Part shown: positions 8,801-20,873 of the stretch, piece after piece | Layout: each line of letters begins with the position of its first letter | Position numbering within the stretch: the stretch's first letter is position 1 | DNA from: Micromonospora rubida | GTDB taxonomy: Bacteria > Actinomycetota > Actinomycetes > Mycobacteriales > Micromonosporaceae | Length of the DNA: 64,000 nt | Direction: 5' to 3' | Assembly: GCF_009908295.1 (NCBI RefSeq) | Contig: NZ_JAAALO010000002.1 | Coordinates: 347,490-411,489, forward strand | The notes under the pieces: generated by a model | Seen by the model: the letters and a program-made list of their open reading frames with translations, nothing else | Database searches by the model: none | What the model was told of the DNA's origin: nothing | Made by a program: the position numbers and the translations under genes

Positions 8801-10354
8801 TCACTCGCCCGAATCGTCGATGTCCGGCAGCAGCGGCAGCCGAACCCGGAAGGTCGCGCCCCCGCCGGGGGTCTCGGCGACCTCGACGGCGCCGTGGTGG
8901 GCGGCCACCAACGCCGCCACGATGGCCAGGCCCAGCCCGGTCCCGGTGGCCCCGCCGGCCCGCCGGGTGCGGGCGGCGTCGGCCCGGTAGAAGCGTTCGA
9001 AGACCCGCTCGGCCTGTTCCGGGGAGAGCCCGCGGCCGGTGTCCGCGACCTCGACCACCGCCAGGTTCCCCGGCTCGGTACGCAGCCGCAGGGTCACCGA
9101 GGCGTCCGACGGGGTGTGGGTGAGCGCGTTGGTCATCAGGTTGCCGATCACCTGGCGCAGCCGGGCGTCGTCGCCGAGGACCACCAGCGGCCCGGAGCCG
9201 GGCTCGATCTCCAGCTCGATCCGCCGGTCGGGGGCCACCACCCGGGCAGCCTGCACGGCGTCGCCGGCCAGCAGCGGCAGCTCCACCGGGGCGAGCGAGA
9301 GCGGGCGCTCCCGGTCCAGCCGGGCGAGCAGCAGCAGATCCTCCACCAGCAGCCCCATCCGGGACGCCTCGTCCTCGATCCGGCGCAGCAGGCCGGCGGT
9401 CTCCTCGGGGGCCCGGGCGGCACCCTGTCGGTACAGCTCGGCGAAGCCCCGGATGGTGGTCAGTGGCGTACGCAGCTCGTGCGAGGCGTCGGCGACGAAC
9501 TGCCGCATCCGCTCCTCGGAGCGCCGGGCCCGGGTCTCGGACGCCTGGGCGGCGGCTGCCGCGTCGCGGGCGCCCGCCTCGGCCGAGCGGGCGGCGATCT
9601 CCGAGGCGGCGCGGGCGGTGAACGCGGCCTCGATCTGGGCGAGCATCGTGTTCAGCGCCCGGGACAGCCGCCCCAGCTCCGAGGTGGGGAAGGGCTGCCC
9701 CTCCTCCGGGTCGGGCACCCGCCGGGTCAGGTCGCCGCCGGCGATGGCCCCGGCGGTGCGTTCGATGTCCACCAGCGGCTTGAGGCTGGTCCGCACGATC
9801 GCCGCGCCGATGGAGGCGAGCAGAATCAGCACCGCCCCGCCGACCAGGAGGTCTATCCAGACCAGCCGCTTTACCGCCAGGTCCACGTCAGTCAGGTGCT
9901 GCCCGACGGCGAGCACCCGGCCATCCGACAGCTCCCGGTAGAGCATTCGCCAGCGGCCCCCCCGGTCCTGTGCCTGAACGTTGAACGGTTCGCCCTCCTC
10001 GGCGCGGAAGCCGGCCAGGTCGGCCGGGATCGGCGGCAGGTTGTCCGCTAGCAAGCTGCGGTCGTACCCGATGAACCGGGCCTGGTTCTCGTCGGCGAGC
10101 GCGACGACGTAGTCGGTGGGCAGCGTCGCCAGCGCACGGCGGGCCTCCAGGTCGGGGAGCACGCCACCGACCTGGGTGCTGGCCGACTGCAACTCGCCGT
10201 CCACCTGGCCGATCAGGTAATTGTGCAGGAAGTACGTGGTCAGCGAGCTGATCACCACCAGTGCGGCGGCGACCAGGGCCAGCACCGCCGCGACCAGCTT
10301 GATCCGCAGAGGGACGCCGCGCAGCCTGCCCTTCGCCTCCGATACGACGCTCAC
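8801..10354 (-). CDS. Two-component sensor histidine kinase (HAMP, EnvZ/MprB-like)
   Basis: 517 residues from a GTG whose GTGA overlaps the response-regulator stop. Two membrane helices (about 14-36 and 152-175) flank an extracytoplasmic sensor of about 115 residues. Then come HAMP (about 176-230), an Ala/Arg-rich coiled coil, the HisKA box DASHELRTPLT, and HATPase motifs (N-box NLMTNALTH, G1 DTGRG, G2 GTGLGLAI). The C-terminus ends LLPDIDDSGE. The signal is not readable. The pair sits upstream of the HtrA-like protease on the same strand and may control it. The last 42 bases are copied, with one change, at 39214-39255. Confidence 0.93.
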   Translation of the reverse strand: MSVVSEAKGRLRGVPLRIKLVAAVLALVAAALVVISSLTTYFLHNYLIGQVDGELQSASTQVGGVLPDLEARRALATLPTDYVVALADENQARFIGYDRSLLADNLPPIPADLAGFRAEEGEPFNVQAQDRGGRWRMLYRELSDGRVLAVGQHLTDVDLAVKRLVWIDLLVGGAVLILLASIGAAIVRTSLKPLVDIERTAGAIAGGDLTRRVPDPEEGQPFPTSELGRLSRALNTMLAQIEAAFTARAASEIAARSAEAGARDAAAAAQASETRARRSEERMRQFVADASHELRTPLTTIRGFAELYRQGAARAPEETAGLLRRIEDEASRMGLLVEDLLLLARLDRERPLSLAPVELPLLAGDAVQAARVVAPDRRIELEIEPGSGPLVVLGDDARLRQVIGNLMTNALTHTPSDASVTLRLRTEPGNLAVVEVADTGRGLSPEQAERVFERFYRADAARTRRAGGATGTGLGLAIVAALVAAHHGAVEVAETPGGGATFRVRLPLLPDIDDSGE

Positions 10355-11052
10355 GCCGCCGGCTTGCGCAGGACGTACCCCACTCCGCGCAGGGTGTGGA
10401 TCAGGCGGGGCTGGGTGTTGTCGACCTTGCGCCGCAGGTAGGAGATGTACGACTCGACGATGTTGTCGTCGCCCCGGAAGTCGTAGTTCCACACGTGGTC
10501 GAGGATCTGCGCCTTGGACAGCACCCGGTTGGCGTTGAGCATCAGGTACCGCAGCAGCTTGAACTCGGTCGGCGAGAGCTGCACCCGCTGCCCGGCCCGG
10601 TGCACCTCGTGGGTCTCCTCGTCCAGCTCCAGGTCGGCGAAGGTGAGCCGGGACGGGGCCTGCTCGCCGCTGGCCGTCCGGCGCAGCACGGCCCGGATCC
10701 GGGCGGTCAACTCCTCCAGGCTGAACGGCTTGGTGACGTAGTCGTCGCCGCCCAGGGTCAGCCCGCGGATCTTGTCGTCGGTGGCGTCCCGGGCGGTCAG
10801 GAAGACCACCGGGGTGCGTGTGCCGCCCTCGCGGAGCATCCGGATGACCTCGAACCCGTCGAGGTCGGGCAGCATCACGTCGAGGACCACCAGGTCGGGG
10901 CGGTGGTCCTTGGCGGCGCTCAGCGCGGCGCTCCCGCTGGTCGCGGTCGCCACGTCGAAGCCGGCGAAGCGGAGGCTCGCGGAGAGCAGTTCGAGGATGT
11001 TGGGGTCGTCCTCGACGACGAGCAGTCGCGCCTCGGTCTGGGTAGCGGCCAT
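10351..11052 (-). CDS. OmpR-family response regulator
   Basis: About 233 residues. The receiver domain has the acidic pair EDD, the phosphoacceptor in LVVLDVMLP, the Thr of FLTARD and the Lys of VTKPFS. The C-terminal winged helix (Trans_reg_C) has the FKLLRYLMLN and RGVGYVLRK signatures. It works with the kinase whose GTG overlaps its stop by four bases. In-frame ATGs lie at 11052, 11061, 11064 and 11073; 11052 is chosen because it starts just before the receiver domain and has GGA nearby, but the choice is uncertain. The large upstream reading frame is a shadow of the PadR gene. Confidence 0.93.
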   Translation of the reverse strand: MAATQTEARLLVVEDDPNILELLSASLRFAGFDVATATSGSAALSAAKDHRPDLVVLDVMLPDLDGFEVIRMLREGGTRTPVVFLTARDATDDKIRGLTLGGDDYVTKPFSLEELTARIRAVLRRTASGEQAPSRLTFADLELDEETHEVHRAGQRVQLSPTEFKLLRYLMLNANRVLSKAQILDHVWNYDFRGDDNIVESYISYLRRKVDNTQPRLIHTLRGVGYVLRKPAA

Positions 11053-11128
11053 GCCGTCCATCATCCGTGACATGGCTGCGCCCACGCTGGGCGGTTGCTG
11101 GAAAAACCCTGAGAGCCCGCCGGGCCGG

Positions 11129-11740
11129 TCAGCGCAGCAGGTGGCGCAGCCCGTCCAGGGCGCCGTCGAGCACCCGGATCGCCGTGCGGAGCTGGGCGTC
11201 GCTGGGCTGGCCGGCGCGGACCAGGCCGCCGACCTCGACGGTGAACGCGGCCAGCCGCTGGTCGAACTCGCCCAGCAGGGGCGACTCCCCCGCCGGGGCG
11301 GCCGGCCGCGCCGGGCCCGGGTTCGGCGGCTCCCACCTGGCACGCCGGGTCTGCCGGGTGGCCTCGCGCAGCTCCCGCTTGAGGTCCTGGACCGAGCCGC
11401 GCACCTCGGAGCGGATCTCGCCGGCCAGGGCGGAGAGGTCCGCCACGGAGGCGCTGATGTCGGACTCCAGGGTGGCCAGCTCGCCGGCCCGCTGGCGCAG
11501 CTCGGCCCGGCCCGGCTCGGTGATCTCGTAGACCTTTCGACCACCGGCGGCGGTGTGGGTCACCAGCCCCTCGACCTCCAGCCGCTGGAGCCGGGGATAG
11601 ATGGTGCCGGCGCTGGGCGCGTACAGGCCGAGGAAGCGGTCCTTCAGCAGGAGGATCAGCTCGTACCCGTGCTTGGGGCCGTCGTCGAGGAGCTTGAGCA
11701 GGTAGAGCCGGAGCCGCCCGTGGCTGAACACGGCGGTCAC
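11129..11740 (-). CDS. PadR-family transcriptional regulator
   Basis: 203 residues. The N-terminal PadR winged helix (about 1-85) carries the family motifs LLKLLDDGPKHGYEL, GTIYPRLQRLEVEGLV and the wing sequence GGRKVYEIT. A dimerising helical region follows, then a Pro-rich linker and a C-terminal helix. The ATG overlaps the TGA of the upstream DUF4097 gene by four bases, so both are one translationally coupled operon. The promoter of that operon contains the ATGT-N8-ACAT sequence known as the PadR-family operator (12619-12634), so autorepression of the operon is likely. Confidence 0.95.
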   Translation of the reverse strand: MTAVFSHGRLRLYLLKLLDDGPKHGYELILLLKDRFLGLYAPSAGTIYPRLQRLEVEGLVTHTAAGGRKVYEITEPGRAELRQRAGELATLESDISASVADLSALAGEIRSEVRGSVQDLKRELREATRQTRRARWEPPNPGPARPAAPAGESPLLGEFDQRLAAFTVEVGGLVRAGQPSDAQLRTAIRVLDGALDGLRHLLR

Positions 11741-12570
11741 GGCAACTCCTCCTCCTTTTCGTCGTCGACGGGGCGGGCGAGCAGCGCGATGCTGCCGGAG
11801 GTCGCGGACGCCCAGAGCTTACCCGCGCCCGTGCCGATGACCCCCTCGCTGTCCCGCACTCCGCCCAGCCTGGCCCGGTCGCGCACCTCGGGGAACCCGC
11901 TGGTGATCCGGCCGGAGGTGGTGTGCAGGTGCACGGCGAGGTCGCTGTCCCGGCGGACCCGGACGGTGATGGCGCCGGAGATGGTGTCGAGCCGGATCTC
12001 CCCGTCGCGCGGGTTGTCCAGGTCGCAGGTGATCTTGCCGGAGACGGTGTGCGCGCGGACCGTGGCGGCGGCGCTGTCGGCGAGGACCACCTCGCCGGAG
12101 ACCGTCTCCAGGATCAGGTCGCCGGCGGCGTCCAGCGCCTCCACCCGCCCGGAAACGATCTTCGCGGTGGTCCGGCCCCGGACGCCCATCAGGGTGATCT
12201 GCCCCGTCGTGACCTTGGCCTGGGTCTGCCGGCTCAGGCCGGAGGCGACCAGTGCCCCGACGACCAGGGTCAGGCCGGTTGGCACCTCGGCGGGGACGGC
12301 GATCGAGACGTCGGCCCGGAAGCGCTGGACGAGCTGACCGAGCCACCAGAGCATCCCGGGCCTCCTCGGGTGCCGTTCGTGCCGGACGGTCAGCACGCCG
12401 TCCCGGTGCTCGACGATCACCGGCCGACGGCTGATCCGGGTGACGTCCACCCGGGCCGGGCCGTCCGTGCCGACCACGTTGAGCCGCCCGGAGACCAGGT
12501 TGACCTTCAGCGAGGTGACCGGCTCGTCCAGGGTGAGTCGCTGCGGGCTGTCGACAGTCCAACTGGCCAT
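11737..12570 (-). CDS. DUF4097-family beta-helical protein
   Basis: 277 residues with repeated beta-strand units of the DUF4097 (adhesin-like) family: TVSGEVVL, TVSGKITC, TISGAITV, TTSGRITS and TSGSIAL recur roughly every 20-25 residues, as expected of a right-handed beta-helix. There is no signal peptide and only a short hydrophobic stretch (about 95-115), so cytoplasmic location is plausible. The function is unknown; in many Gram-positives DUF4097 genes are paired with PadR regulators in envelope-stress operons, as here. The ATG at 12570 has GGGGAGGAAACC upstream. It is the first gene of the PadR operon. Confidence 0.88.
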   Translation of the reverse strand: MASWTVDSPQRLTLDEPVTSLKVNLVSGRLNVVGTDGPARVDVTRISRRPVIVEHRDGVLTVRHERHPRRPGMLWWLGQLVQRFRADVSIAVPAEVPTGLTLVVGALVASGLSRQTQAKVTTGQITLMGVRGRTTAKIVSGRVEALDAAGDLILETVSGEVVLADSAAATVRAHTVSGKITCDLDNPRDGEIRLDTISGAITVRVRRDSDLAVHLHTTSGRITSGFPEVRDRARLGGVRDSEGVIGTGAGKLWASATSGSIALLARPVDDEKEEELP

Positions 12571-12617
12571 GGTTTCCTCCCCGGCCGGACGTGCCCGAGC
12601 GGCGCGTCCGCGAAGGA

Positions 12618-12647
12618 AATGTAACGCGATACATCGCGACTGAGCAA
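12618..12647 (-). promoter_or_regulatory. Promoter of the DUF4097-padR operon
   Basis: Minus strand: TTGCTC (12642-12647), an 18-base spacer, then TACATT (12618-12623). Transcription would start about 8-10 bases downstream, giving a leader of roughly 40 bases with a good ribosome site. Confidence 0.6.
12619..12634. promoter_or_regulatory. PadR-type operator ATGT-N8-ACAT
   Basis: ATGTAACGCGATACAT is an exact ATGT-N8-ACAT palindrome, the motif known for PadR, LmrR and VanR-like repressors. It overlaps the -10 hexamer of the operon that encodes a PadR protein, 48 bases before the first start codon. Confidence 0.75.
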
Positions 12648-12740
12648 GGCTGTCGCGTGTCGGGAAGGCGTCCGGAAGGACGCCGCCGGGCGGGATGAGA
12701 TGGTGGTCCGCGTCACCGGCGACGCCAGGAGGGACCGTCC

Positions 12741-13403
12741 ATGACAGTGATCATTCCGGCGCGATTCAACGGGCCGCCCGGCTCGGGCAACGGCGGCTGG
12801 GCCGCCGCCGCCCTCGCCGCCGCTGCTGGGCACGACGGGCCGGTCGAGGTGACGCTGCGGCAGCCGCCGCCGCTGGAGACCCCGCTGACCGTGGCCGGCG
12901 GGGAGGTCCGCGACCCCGGTGGCCGGCTCGTCGCCGAGGTGCGGCCGGCCGGGGACACCCCGGAGGCGGTGCCGCCGGTGAACCTCGGCACGGCGCGGGC
13001 CGCCGCGGCGGCGTACCCCGGGCTGGCTGAGCATCCCTTTCCCGGCTGCTACGTCTGCGGGCCGGACCGGGTCGACGGCCTGCGGATCTTTCCCGGCCGG
13101 CTGCCGGACGGGCGGACGGCCGCGCCGTTCACCGTTCCGGCCGAGGCCACTCCCGAGACGGTCTGGGCGGCGCTGGACTGCTCCGGGGGCTGGGCCGTGA
13201 TCGGCCCCGGCCGCCCGTACGTGCTCGGCCGGATCGCCGTCGTGCTGGACGCGCTGCCGGCCCCGGGCGACGAGTGCGTGGTCACCGGCGTGGCGGACGA
13301 CACCCGGGGGCGCAAGGCGCTGGTCCGCACCACCCTGTACGGCCCCGACGGCCGCCTGCTGGGCCGCGCCCGGGCCACCTGGATCGCGCTGCCCGGGGCG
13401 TGA
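12741..13403 (+). CDS. Hotdog-fold thioesterase-like protein
   Basis: 220 residues. The central motif GCYVCGPDR-x4-GLRIFPG is typical of the actinobacterial hotdog/PaaI-like proteins of unknown substrate. The N-terminal FNGPPGSGNGGW and the second repeat (LDCSGGWAVIG) look like the two hotdog halves of a double-hotdog protein. A thioesterase activity on an acyl-CoA is likely by fold but not shown. The ATG has AGGAGGGA upstream. It is divergent from the DUF4097-padR operon, and the 106 bases between their outermost signals include the PadR operator, so shared regulation is possible. Confidence 0.7.
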   Translation: MTVIIPARFNGPPGSGNGGWAAAALAAAAGHDGPVEVTLRQPPPLETPLTVAGGEVRDPGGRLVAEVRPAGDTPEAVPPVNLGTARAAAAAYPGLAEHPFPGCYVCGPDRVDGLRIFPGRLPDGRTAAPFTVPAEATPETVWAALDCSGGWAVIGPGRPYVLGRIAVVLDALPAPGDECVVTGVADDTRGRKALVRTTLYGPDGRLLGRARATWIALPGA

Positions 13404-13586
13404 CCCGGCGGGCGACACCGGGCGTCTCGTCCCTGGGGAGGATGCCCTCCTGCCTGAGACGGAGCCGGGTGTAGGTGTCGCGCCTGATTGACCTGGTTGC
13501 GCCGTCTTGCCACGCTGTGCGACGGCGCATCCGCAACAGCGCCGCACACGTCGGCGCGTCCACGCGCCACGCACGGGAGGAGAACG

Positions 13587-14525
13587 ATGTCTGACGGGCA
13601 GCGAAGCCCCACCACCGACAGCGGTCAGATCGTGGTGTCCGGCCTGACGAAGCAGTACAAGAACGTCCGGGCGGTCGACAATCTGTCGTTCACGGTCGCA
13701 TCGGGGCGGGTGACCGGCTTCCTCGGCCCGAACGGCGCCGGCAAGACCACGACGCTGCGCATGCTGCTGAACCTGGTCACCCCGAGCGGCGGCGGTGCGA
13801 CCATCGGCGGCCAGCGGTACGTCGACCTGGCCGACCCGCTGCGCCACGTCGGCGCGGTGCTGGAGGCGTCCAGCGCGCACAAGGGCCGCACCGGGATCAA
13901 CCACCTGCGGGTGATCTGCGCGGCGGCCGGGCTGCCGAAGCAGCGGGCCGACGAGGCCCTCGCCCTGGTCGGGCTGACCCCGGCGGCGAAGCGCAAGTTC
14001 AAGGGCTACTCGCTGGGCATGAAGCAGCGCCTCGGCATCGCCGCCGCGATGCTCGGCGACCCCCGGGTGCTGATCCTCGACGAGCCGGCGAACGGGCTCG
14101 ACCCGGAGGGCATCCGGTGGATGCGTGGCTTCCTCAAGGGCCTGGCCCACGAGGGCCGCACGGTGCTGGTCTCCAGCCACCTGCTGTCGGAGATGCAGCT
14201 GCTCGCCGACGACGTGGTGATCATCGCGGCCGGCAAGCTGATCCGGCAGGGGCCGGTCGAGCAGGTGCTCGGCTCGATGGCGCAGGGCGGCCAGGTGCGG
14301 GTGCGCACCCCGCAGGCCGACGAGTTGGTCGCGGCGCTGCGCGCGCAGTCCGCGACGGTGGAGACCGGCGAACACGGCGTGCTCCTGGTCGGCGGGCTGG
14401 ACGCCCCGGCCATCGGCAAGGTCGCCCTGGCCGCGAAGGTGGAACTGCACGAACTGACCCCGGAGCGACCCGACCTGGAACGGGTCTTCCTGGAGCTGAC
14501 GGCCGGAAAGGCGGGCATCCGATGA
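13587..14525 (+). CDS. ABC transporter ATP-binding protein (DrrA/BcrA type)
   Basis: 312 residues. Walker A is GPNGAGKTT, the signature is YSLGMKQR, and Walker B is VLILDEPANGLDP, followed by the H-loop SSHLL. The accessory C-terminal region is typical of ABC-2 exporter ATPases. It powers the permease encoded next, with which it overlaps by four bases (ATGA). The ATG at 13587 has GGGAGGAG at 13576-13583, far better than upstream in-frame codons. The cargo cannot be predicted; homologues export lipids, antibiotics or peptides. The 183-base gap before it (13404-13586) contains the promoter but no recognisable operator. Confidence 0.95.
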   Translation: MSDGQRSPTTDSGQIVVSGLTKQYKNVRAVDNLSFTVASGRVTGFLGPNGAGKTTTLRMLLNLVTPSGGGATIGGQRYVDLADPLRHVGAVLEASSAHKGRTGINHLRVICAAAGLPKQRADEALALVGLTPAAKRKFKGYSLGMKQRLGIAAAMLGDPRVLILDEPANGLDPEGIRWMRGFLKGLAHEGRTVLVSSHLLSEMQLLADDVVIIAAGKLIRQGPVEQVLGSMAQGGQVRVRTPQADELVAALRAQSATVETGEHGVLLVGGLDAPAIGKVALAAKVELHELTPERPDLERVFLELTAGKAGIR

Positions 14526-15346
14526 ACCTCGTCCGATCCGAGCTGCTCAAGATCCGTACTACCAGCACCTGGTGGATCTTCGGGCTCATCTCGCTGCCGC
14601 TGTGGATCCTCGCCCTGCTGTTCAACTGGTTGCAGACCGACGCGCTGGCCGGCGGGACACTCGAAGACGTGCCGGCCGAGCAGGCCGACCAGATCCAGGC
14701 CGTGCAGTCGGCGGACAGCCTGGCCGCCAACATCTACACCAACGGCCAGTTCTTCGGGCTGCTCATCGTGATGCTGCTGGGCATCATCGTGGTGACCAGC
14801 GAGTTCTTCCACCAGACGGTGACCACCACGTTCCTCACGGCGCCGCACCGCACGGCGGTGATGATGGCGAAGCTGGTCGCCGGGGCCGTGATCGCGATGC
14901 TGTTCTGGCTGGTCACCACCGCGCTCAACCTGGTGTTCGGCGCGCTGATCCTGAACAGCGTGGACGTCGGCGCCCAGTTCGGCAGCGGCGCGGTCTGGCG
15001 GGCGGTCGGCCTGAACGCGCTGGCGTACCTGCTCTGGTCGGTGCTCGGGGTCGGGATCGGGGTGCTGATCCGCAGCCAGATCGGCGCGACGGTCACCGGC
15101 ATCCTGCTCTACCTGGGTGGCTCGATCGGGGCCATCGCCGTGCTGGCCCTCCTGGCCTCCAAGTACGGCGAGTGGATCAACAAGCTCCAGGTGGCGGTGC
15201 CGTCGCTGGCGTCGTCGCTGATGGTCAGCGGGGCCGAGATCCCGGGCAACCCGCCCCGCTGGGTGGGGGCGGCGGTGCTGATCGGGTACGCCGTGCTGGC
15301 CGGCGTGATCGGCGCCCTCACCCTCCGGCGGCGCGACATCTCCTGA
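14522..15346 (+). CDS. ABC-2 type transporter permease
   Basis: 274 residues with six predicted membrane segments: one near residues 17-37, then after a roughly 45-residue extracytoplasmic loop the others at about 80-100, 125-150, 165-190, 195-215 and 245-265. The C-terminus RRRDIS is typical of ABC-2 permeases. The start codon overlaps the stop of the ATPase gene, so the two form one exporter. The 269-base gap that follows contains a 15-bp hairpin and the kgd promoter region. Confidence 0.9.
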   Translation: MNLVRSELLKIRTTSTWWIFGLISLPLWILALLFNWLQTDALAGGTLEDVPAEQADQIQAVQSADSLAANIYTNGQFFGLLIVMLLGIIVVTSEFFHQTVTTTFLTAPHRTAVMMAKLVAGAVIAMLFWLVTTALNLVFGALILNSVDVGAQFGSGAVWRAVGLNALAYLLWSVLGVGIGVLIRSQIGATVTGILLYLGGSIGAIAVLALLASKYGEWINKLQVAVPSLASSLMVSGAEIPGNPPRWVGAAVLIGYAVLAGVIGALTLRRRDIS

Positions 15347-15367
15347 CGCCTGCGGTCGACGCGGCGA

Positions 15368-15411
15368 CCCGGCCCCGGTACGTGATCACCAGATCGCGTA
15401 CCGGGGCCGGG
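15368..15411 (+). terminator. Hairpin after the ABC transporter operon
   Basis: Perfect 15-bp arms (15368-15382 and 15397-15411) with a 14-base loop, 22 bases past the permease stop. No T-run follows, as is common for high-GC actinobacterial terminators. Confidence 0.6.
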
Positions 15412-15615
15412 CCCGTTCCAGCCGGCGGTCAACTGGACACGCGGCGTACCCCGGACTTCTGCATCTTCTGTGAAACGGACCACGCGCCGGAGCCGGAAAT
15501 GCCTAGCGTGGTCCTACGGCGTAGCCTGGGAGCCGTCTTCCGTCCGCCCGCGTACCGGGGCGATGGCTGGCACCGCGTGACACACAAACCCGCGTGAAAG
15601 AGGCGATTACCGGCC

Positions 15616-19374
<3,759 letters not shown>

Positions 19375-19392
19375 CCTGACCGCACCGCGCGC

Positions 19393-19434
19393 AGCGGGGC
19401 AGCGACCGTCACCACGACGGCCCGCTGCCCCGCT
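19393..19434 (+). terminator. Terminator after kgd
   Basis: Outer arms AGCGGGGCAGCG and CGCTGCCCCGCT are perfect complements, and an inner CCGTC/GACGG pair extends the stem. It begins 19 bases after the kgd stop. There is no U-tract. Confidence 0.6.
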
Positions 19435-19492
19435 CGCGTCGGCGGACCACCCGACCCGGCCGCCGGCCGGGCCCAGGAATGAGGACGTACGG

Positions 19493-19672
19493 ATGTACTT
19501 CACCGATCGCGGGATCGAGGAACTGGTCGAGCGCCGAGGCGAGGAGCAGGTGAGCGTGGAGTGGCTGGGCGAGCGCCTGCGCGACTTCGTGGACCTGTTC
19601 CCCGAGTTCGAGACGCCGATCGAGCGCTTCGCCACCTGGCTCGCCCGCCTCGACGACCCCGACGACGAGTAG
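19493..19672 (+). CDS. Small conserved protein, DUF6104 family
   Basis: 59 residues, acidic and largely helical. The N-terminus MYFTDRGIEELVERRGEE and the C-terminus ATWLARLDDPDDE match the DUF6104 family of short Streptomyces/Micromonospora proteins. It has no cysteines, signal peptide or membrane segment. The ATG is preceded by GAGGACG. It lies 118 bases after kgd behind a terminator, so it probably has its own promoter. The function is unknown. Confidence 0.85.
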   Translation: MYFTDRGIEELVERRGEEQVSVEWLGERLRDFVDLFPEFETPIERFATWLARLDDPDDE

Positions 19673-19726
19673 CCGCCGGTACCGCTGCGGGGGCGTGCCA
19701 CCCGACGCCGGCCCGACCCGGTCCGG

Positions 19727-20293
19727 TCACGATCCGGCCGCGCCGCTTTCGGCCGGCCCGGGGTCGGGGGGTTCGACTGCATCGGAAGGAGCGGCCCGAG
19801 CGTCACCGGCCCGCTCGGCGAAGGCGCGCGCCCAGACCGCGTCGACGTCAGCCCCGGGCGGGAACCGTCCGGCCAGTTCGAGGTCGACCAGCCCGTGCGC
19901 CAGGCCCCAGAGCACGCGCGCCTCGGTCAGGTCTCCCCCGGTCATCCGGAGCAGCGGTACGGCGGCAGCCGCCTCCACGCCGGGTGCGAGGCGCTCGCGC
20001 GCCAGCGGCAGCCGGGTGGCGATCTCGTACAACCGGGGATGCCGCAGCGCCCAGGCGCGGTAGGCGACGGCGAGCGAGGGCAGATCGGGTGCAGCCTCCA
20101 GGGTCGCGCCGAGCCGCTGCAGGGCCCGCTGTTGCAGGGCGGCCTCGATCTCGTGCTTGCCCGCGACGTGCTTGTACAACGAGGGTGCCTGGATGCCCAG
20201 TTCGTCGGCGAGCCGGCGCATCGTGACGGCCTGTGGTCCGGCGCGCTCCAGCAGGCGTTCGGCCACGTCGACGATCTCCTCGCGGCGGGTCAC
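19727..20293 (-). CDS. TetR/AcrR-family regulator
   Basis: 188 residues. The N-terminal helix-turn-helix reads TRREEIVDVAERLLERAGPQAVTMRRLADELGIQAPSLYKHVAGK, here split only by my reading of the helices. The rest is a ligand-binding helical core (TetR_C_33-like, PLLRMTGGDLTEARVLWGLAHGL). The GTG at 20293 overlaps the stop of the upstream membrane-protein gene (GTGA), so the two are co-translated. A perfect 21-bp palindrome sits just before that operon (20735-20755) and is the probable binding site, implying autoregulation. The ligand is unknown. Confidence 0.9.
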   Translation of the reverse strand: MTRREEIVDVAERLLERAGPQAVTMRRLADELGIQAPSLYKHVAGKHEIEAALQQRALQRLGATLEAAPDLPSLAVAYRAWALRHPRLYEIATRLPLARERLAPGVEAAAAVPLLRMTGGDLTEARVLWGLAHGLVDLELAGRFPPGADVDAVWARAFAERAGDARAAPSDAVEPPDPGPAESGAAGS

Positions 20294-20715
20294 CGACGCG
20301 GCTCCGCCACCCAGCCCCGGCAGAGCACGAACGCCACGACGAGCAGCACCGACAGGGCACCGTCCCAGGCCAGGATGGTGCCGGTCCCCTCGATCGCGGG
20401 GTTGCGCGAGTAGGCGAGCGCGGTCACGGTCATGGCCACCTTGTGGAGGATGACCAGCGGCCACACCCCCCGGTAGCCCCGGGGACGCACGGCCAGCAGG
20501 GCGAAGAGCCCGGCGAAGACCACGAAGCCGTACGCCCGCCACGTCTCGACCACCGTGCCGGCCGGCTCCGCGTCGGCCACGGTGCCGTACGCGCCCAGCG
20601 CCGCCGCCACCGCCGCCACGGCGGCCAGCCAGAGCAGCGCCCGGCCGATCCGGTCCCGGACCGGCCCCCCGCCGGTTGTCGCGGGTCGGGCTCCCATGGT
20701 CGTCATTGCGGTCAT
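20290..20715 (-). CDS. Four-helix integral membrane protein co-encoded with TetR
   Basis: 141 residues with four hydrophobic segments (about 29-49, 63-83, 90-110 and 120-138). I do not recognise the family with certainty; short four-TM proteins next to TetR genes are common in actinomycetes. Three ATGs are possible (20697, 20706, 20715); 20715 has GAGGACGG upstream. It is first in a two-gene operon with the TetR regulator (four-base overlap), so it is probably the regulated gene. The DNA just upstream contains a 21-bp palindrome and further GTTAGC half-sites. Confidence 0.75.
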   Translation of the reverse strand: MTAMTTMGARPATTGGGPVRDRIGRALLWLAAVAAVAAALGAYGTVADAEPAGTVVETWRAYGFVVFAGLFALLAVRPRGYRGVWPLVILHKVAMTVTALAYSRNPAIEGTGTILAWDGALSVLLVVAFVLCRGWVAEPRR

Positions 20716-20734
20716 CGCGGCACCGTCCTCAGGT

Positions 20735-20755
20735 GTGGCTAACACTGTTAGCCAC
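20735..20755. promoter_or_regulatory. TetR operator candidate (21-bp perfect palindrome)
   Basis: GTGGCTAAC, three bases (ACT), then GTTAGCCAC. It is 19 bases before the start of the membrane-protein/TetR operon. Two more GTTAGC half-sites follow at 20759-20764 and 20772-20777, the first forming CGTTAGCGAACG. Confidence 0.7.
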
Positions 20756-20861
20756 GACGTTAGCGAACGCCGTTAGCCTGGTCAAGGCCCCGCAGCGACG
20801 CCCGCCTCCGGACCACCGGCACCGGGCCGAAGGACCCGAGCGGGGGGGTAGCGCGATCTTG

Positions 20862-20867
20862 TAACGT
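20862..20867 (+). promoter_or_regulatory. -10 (TAACGT) for leaderless pta
   Basis: TAACGT is six bases before the pta GTG, and no ribosome site is present between them. Transcription should begin at or next to the start codon. Confidence 0.6.
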
Positions 20868-20873
20868 GAGAGC

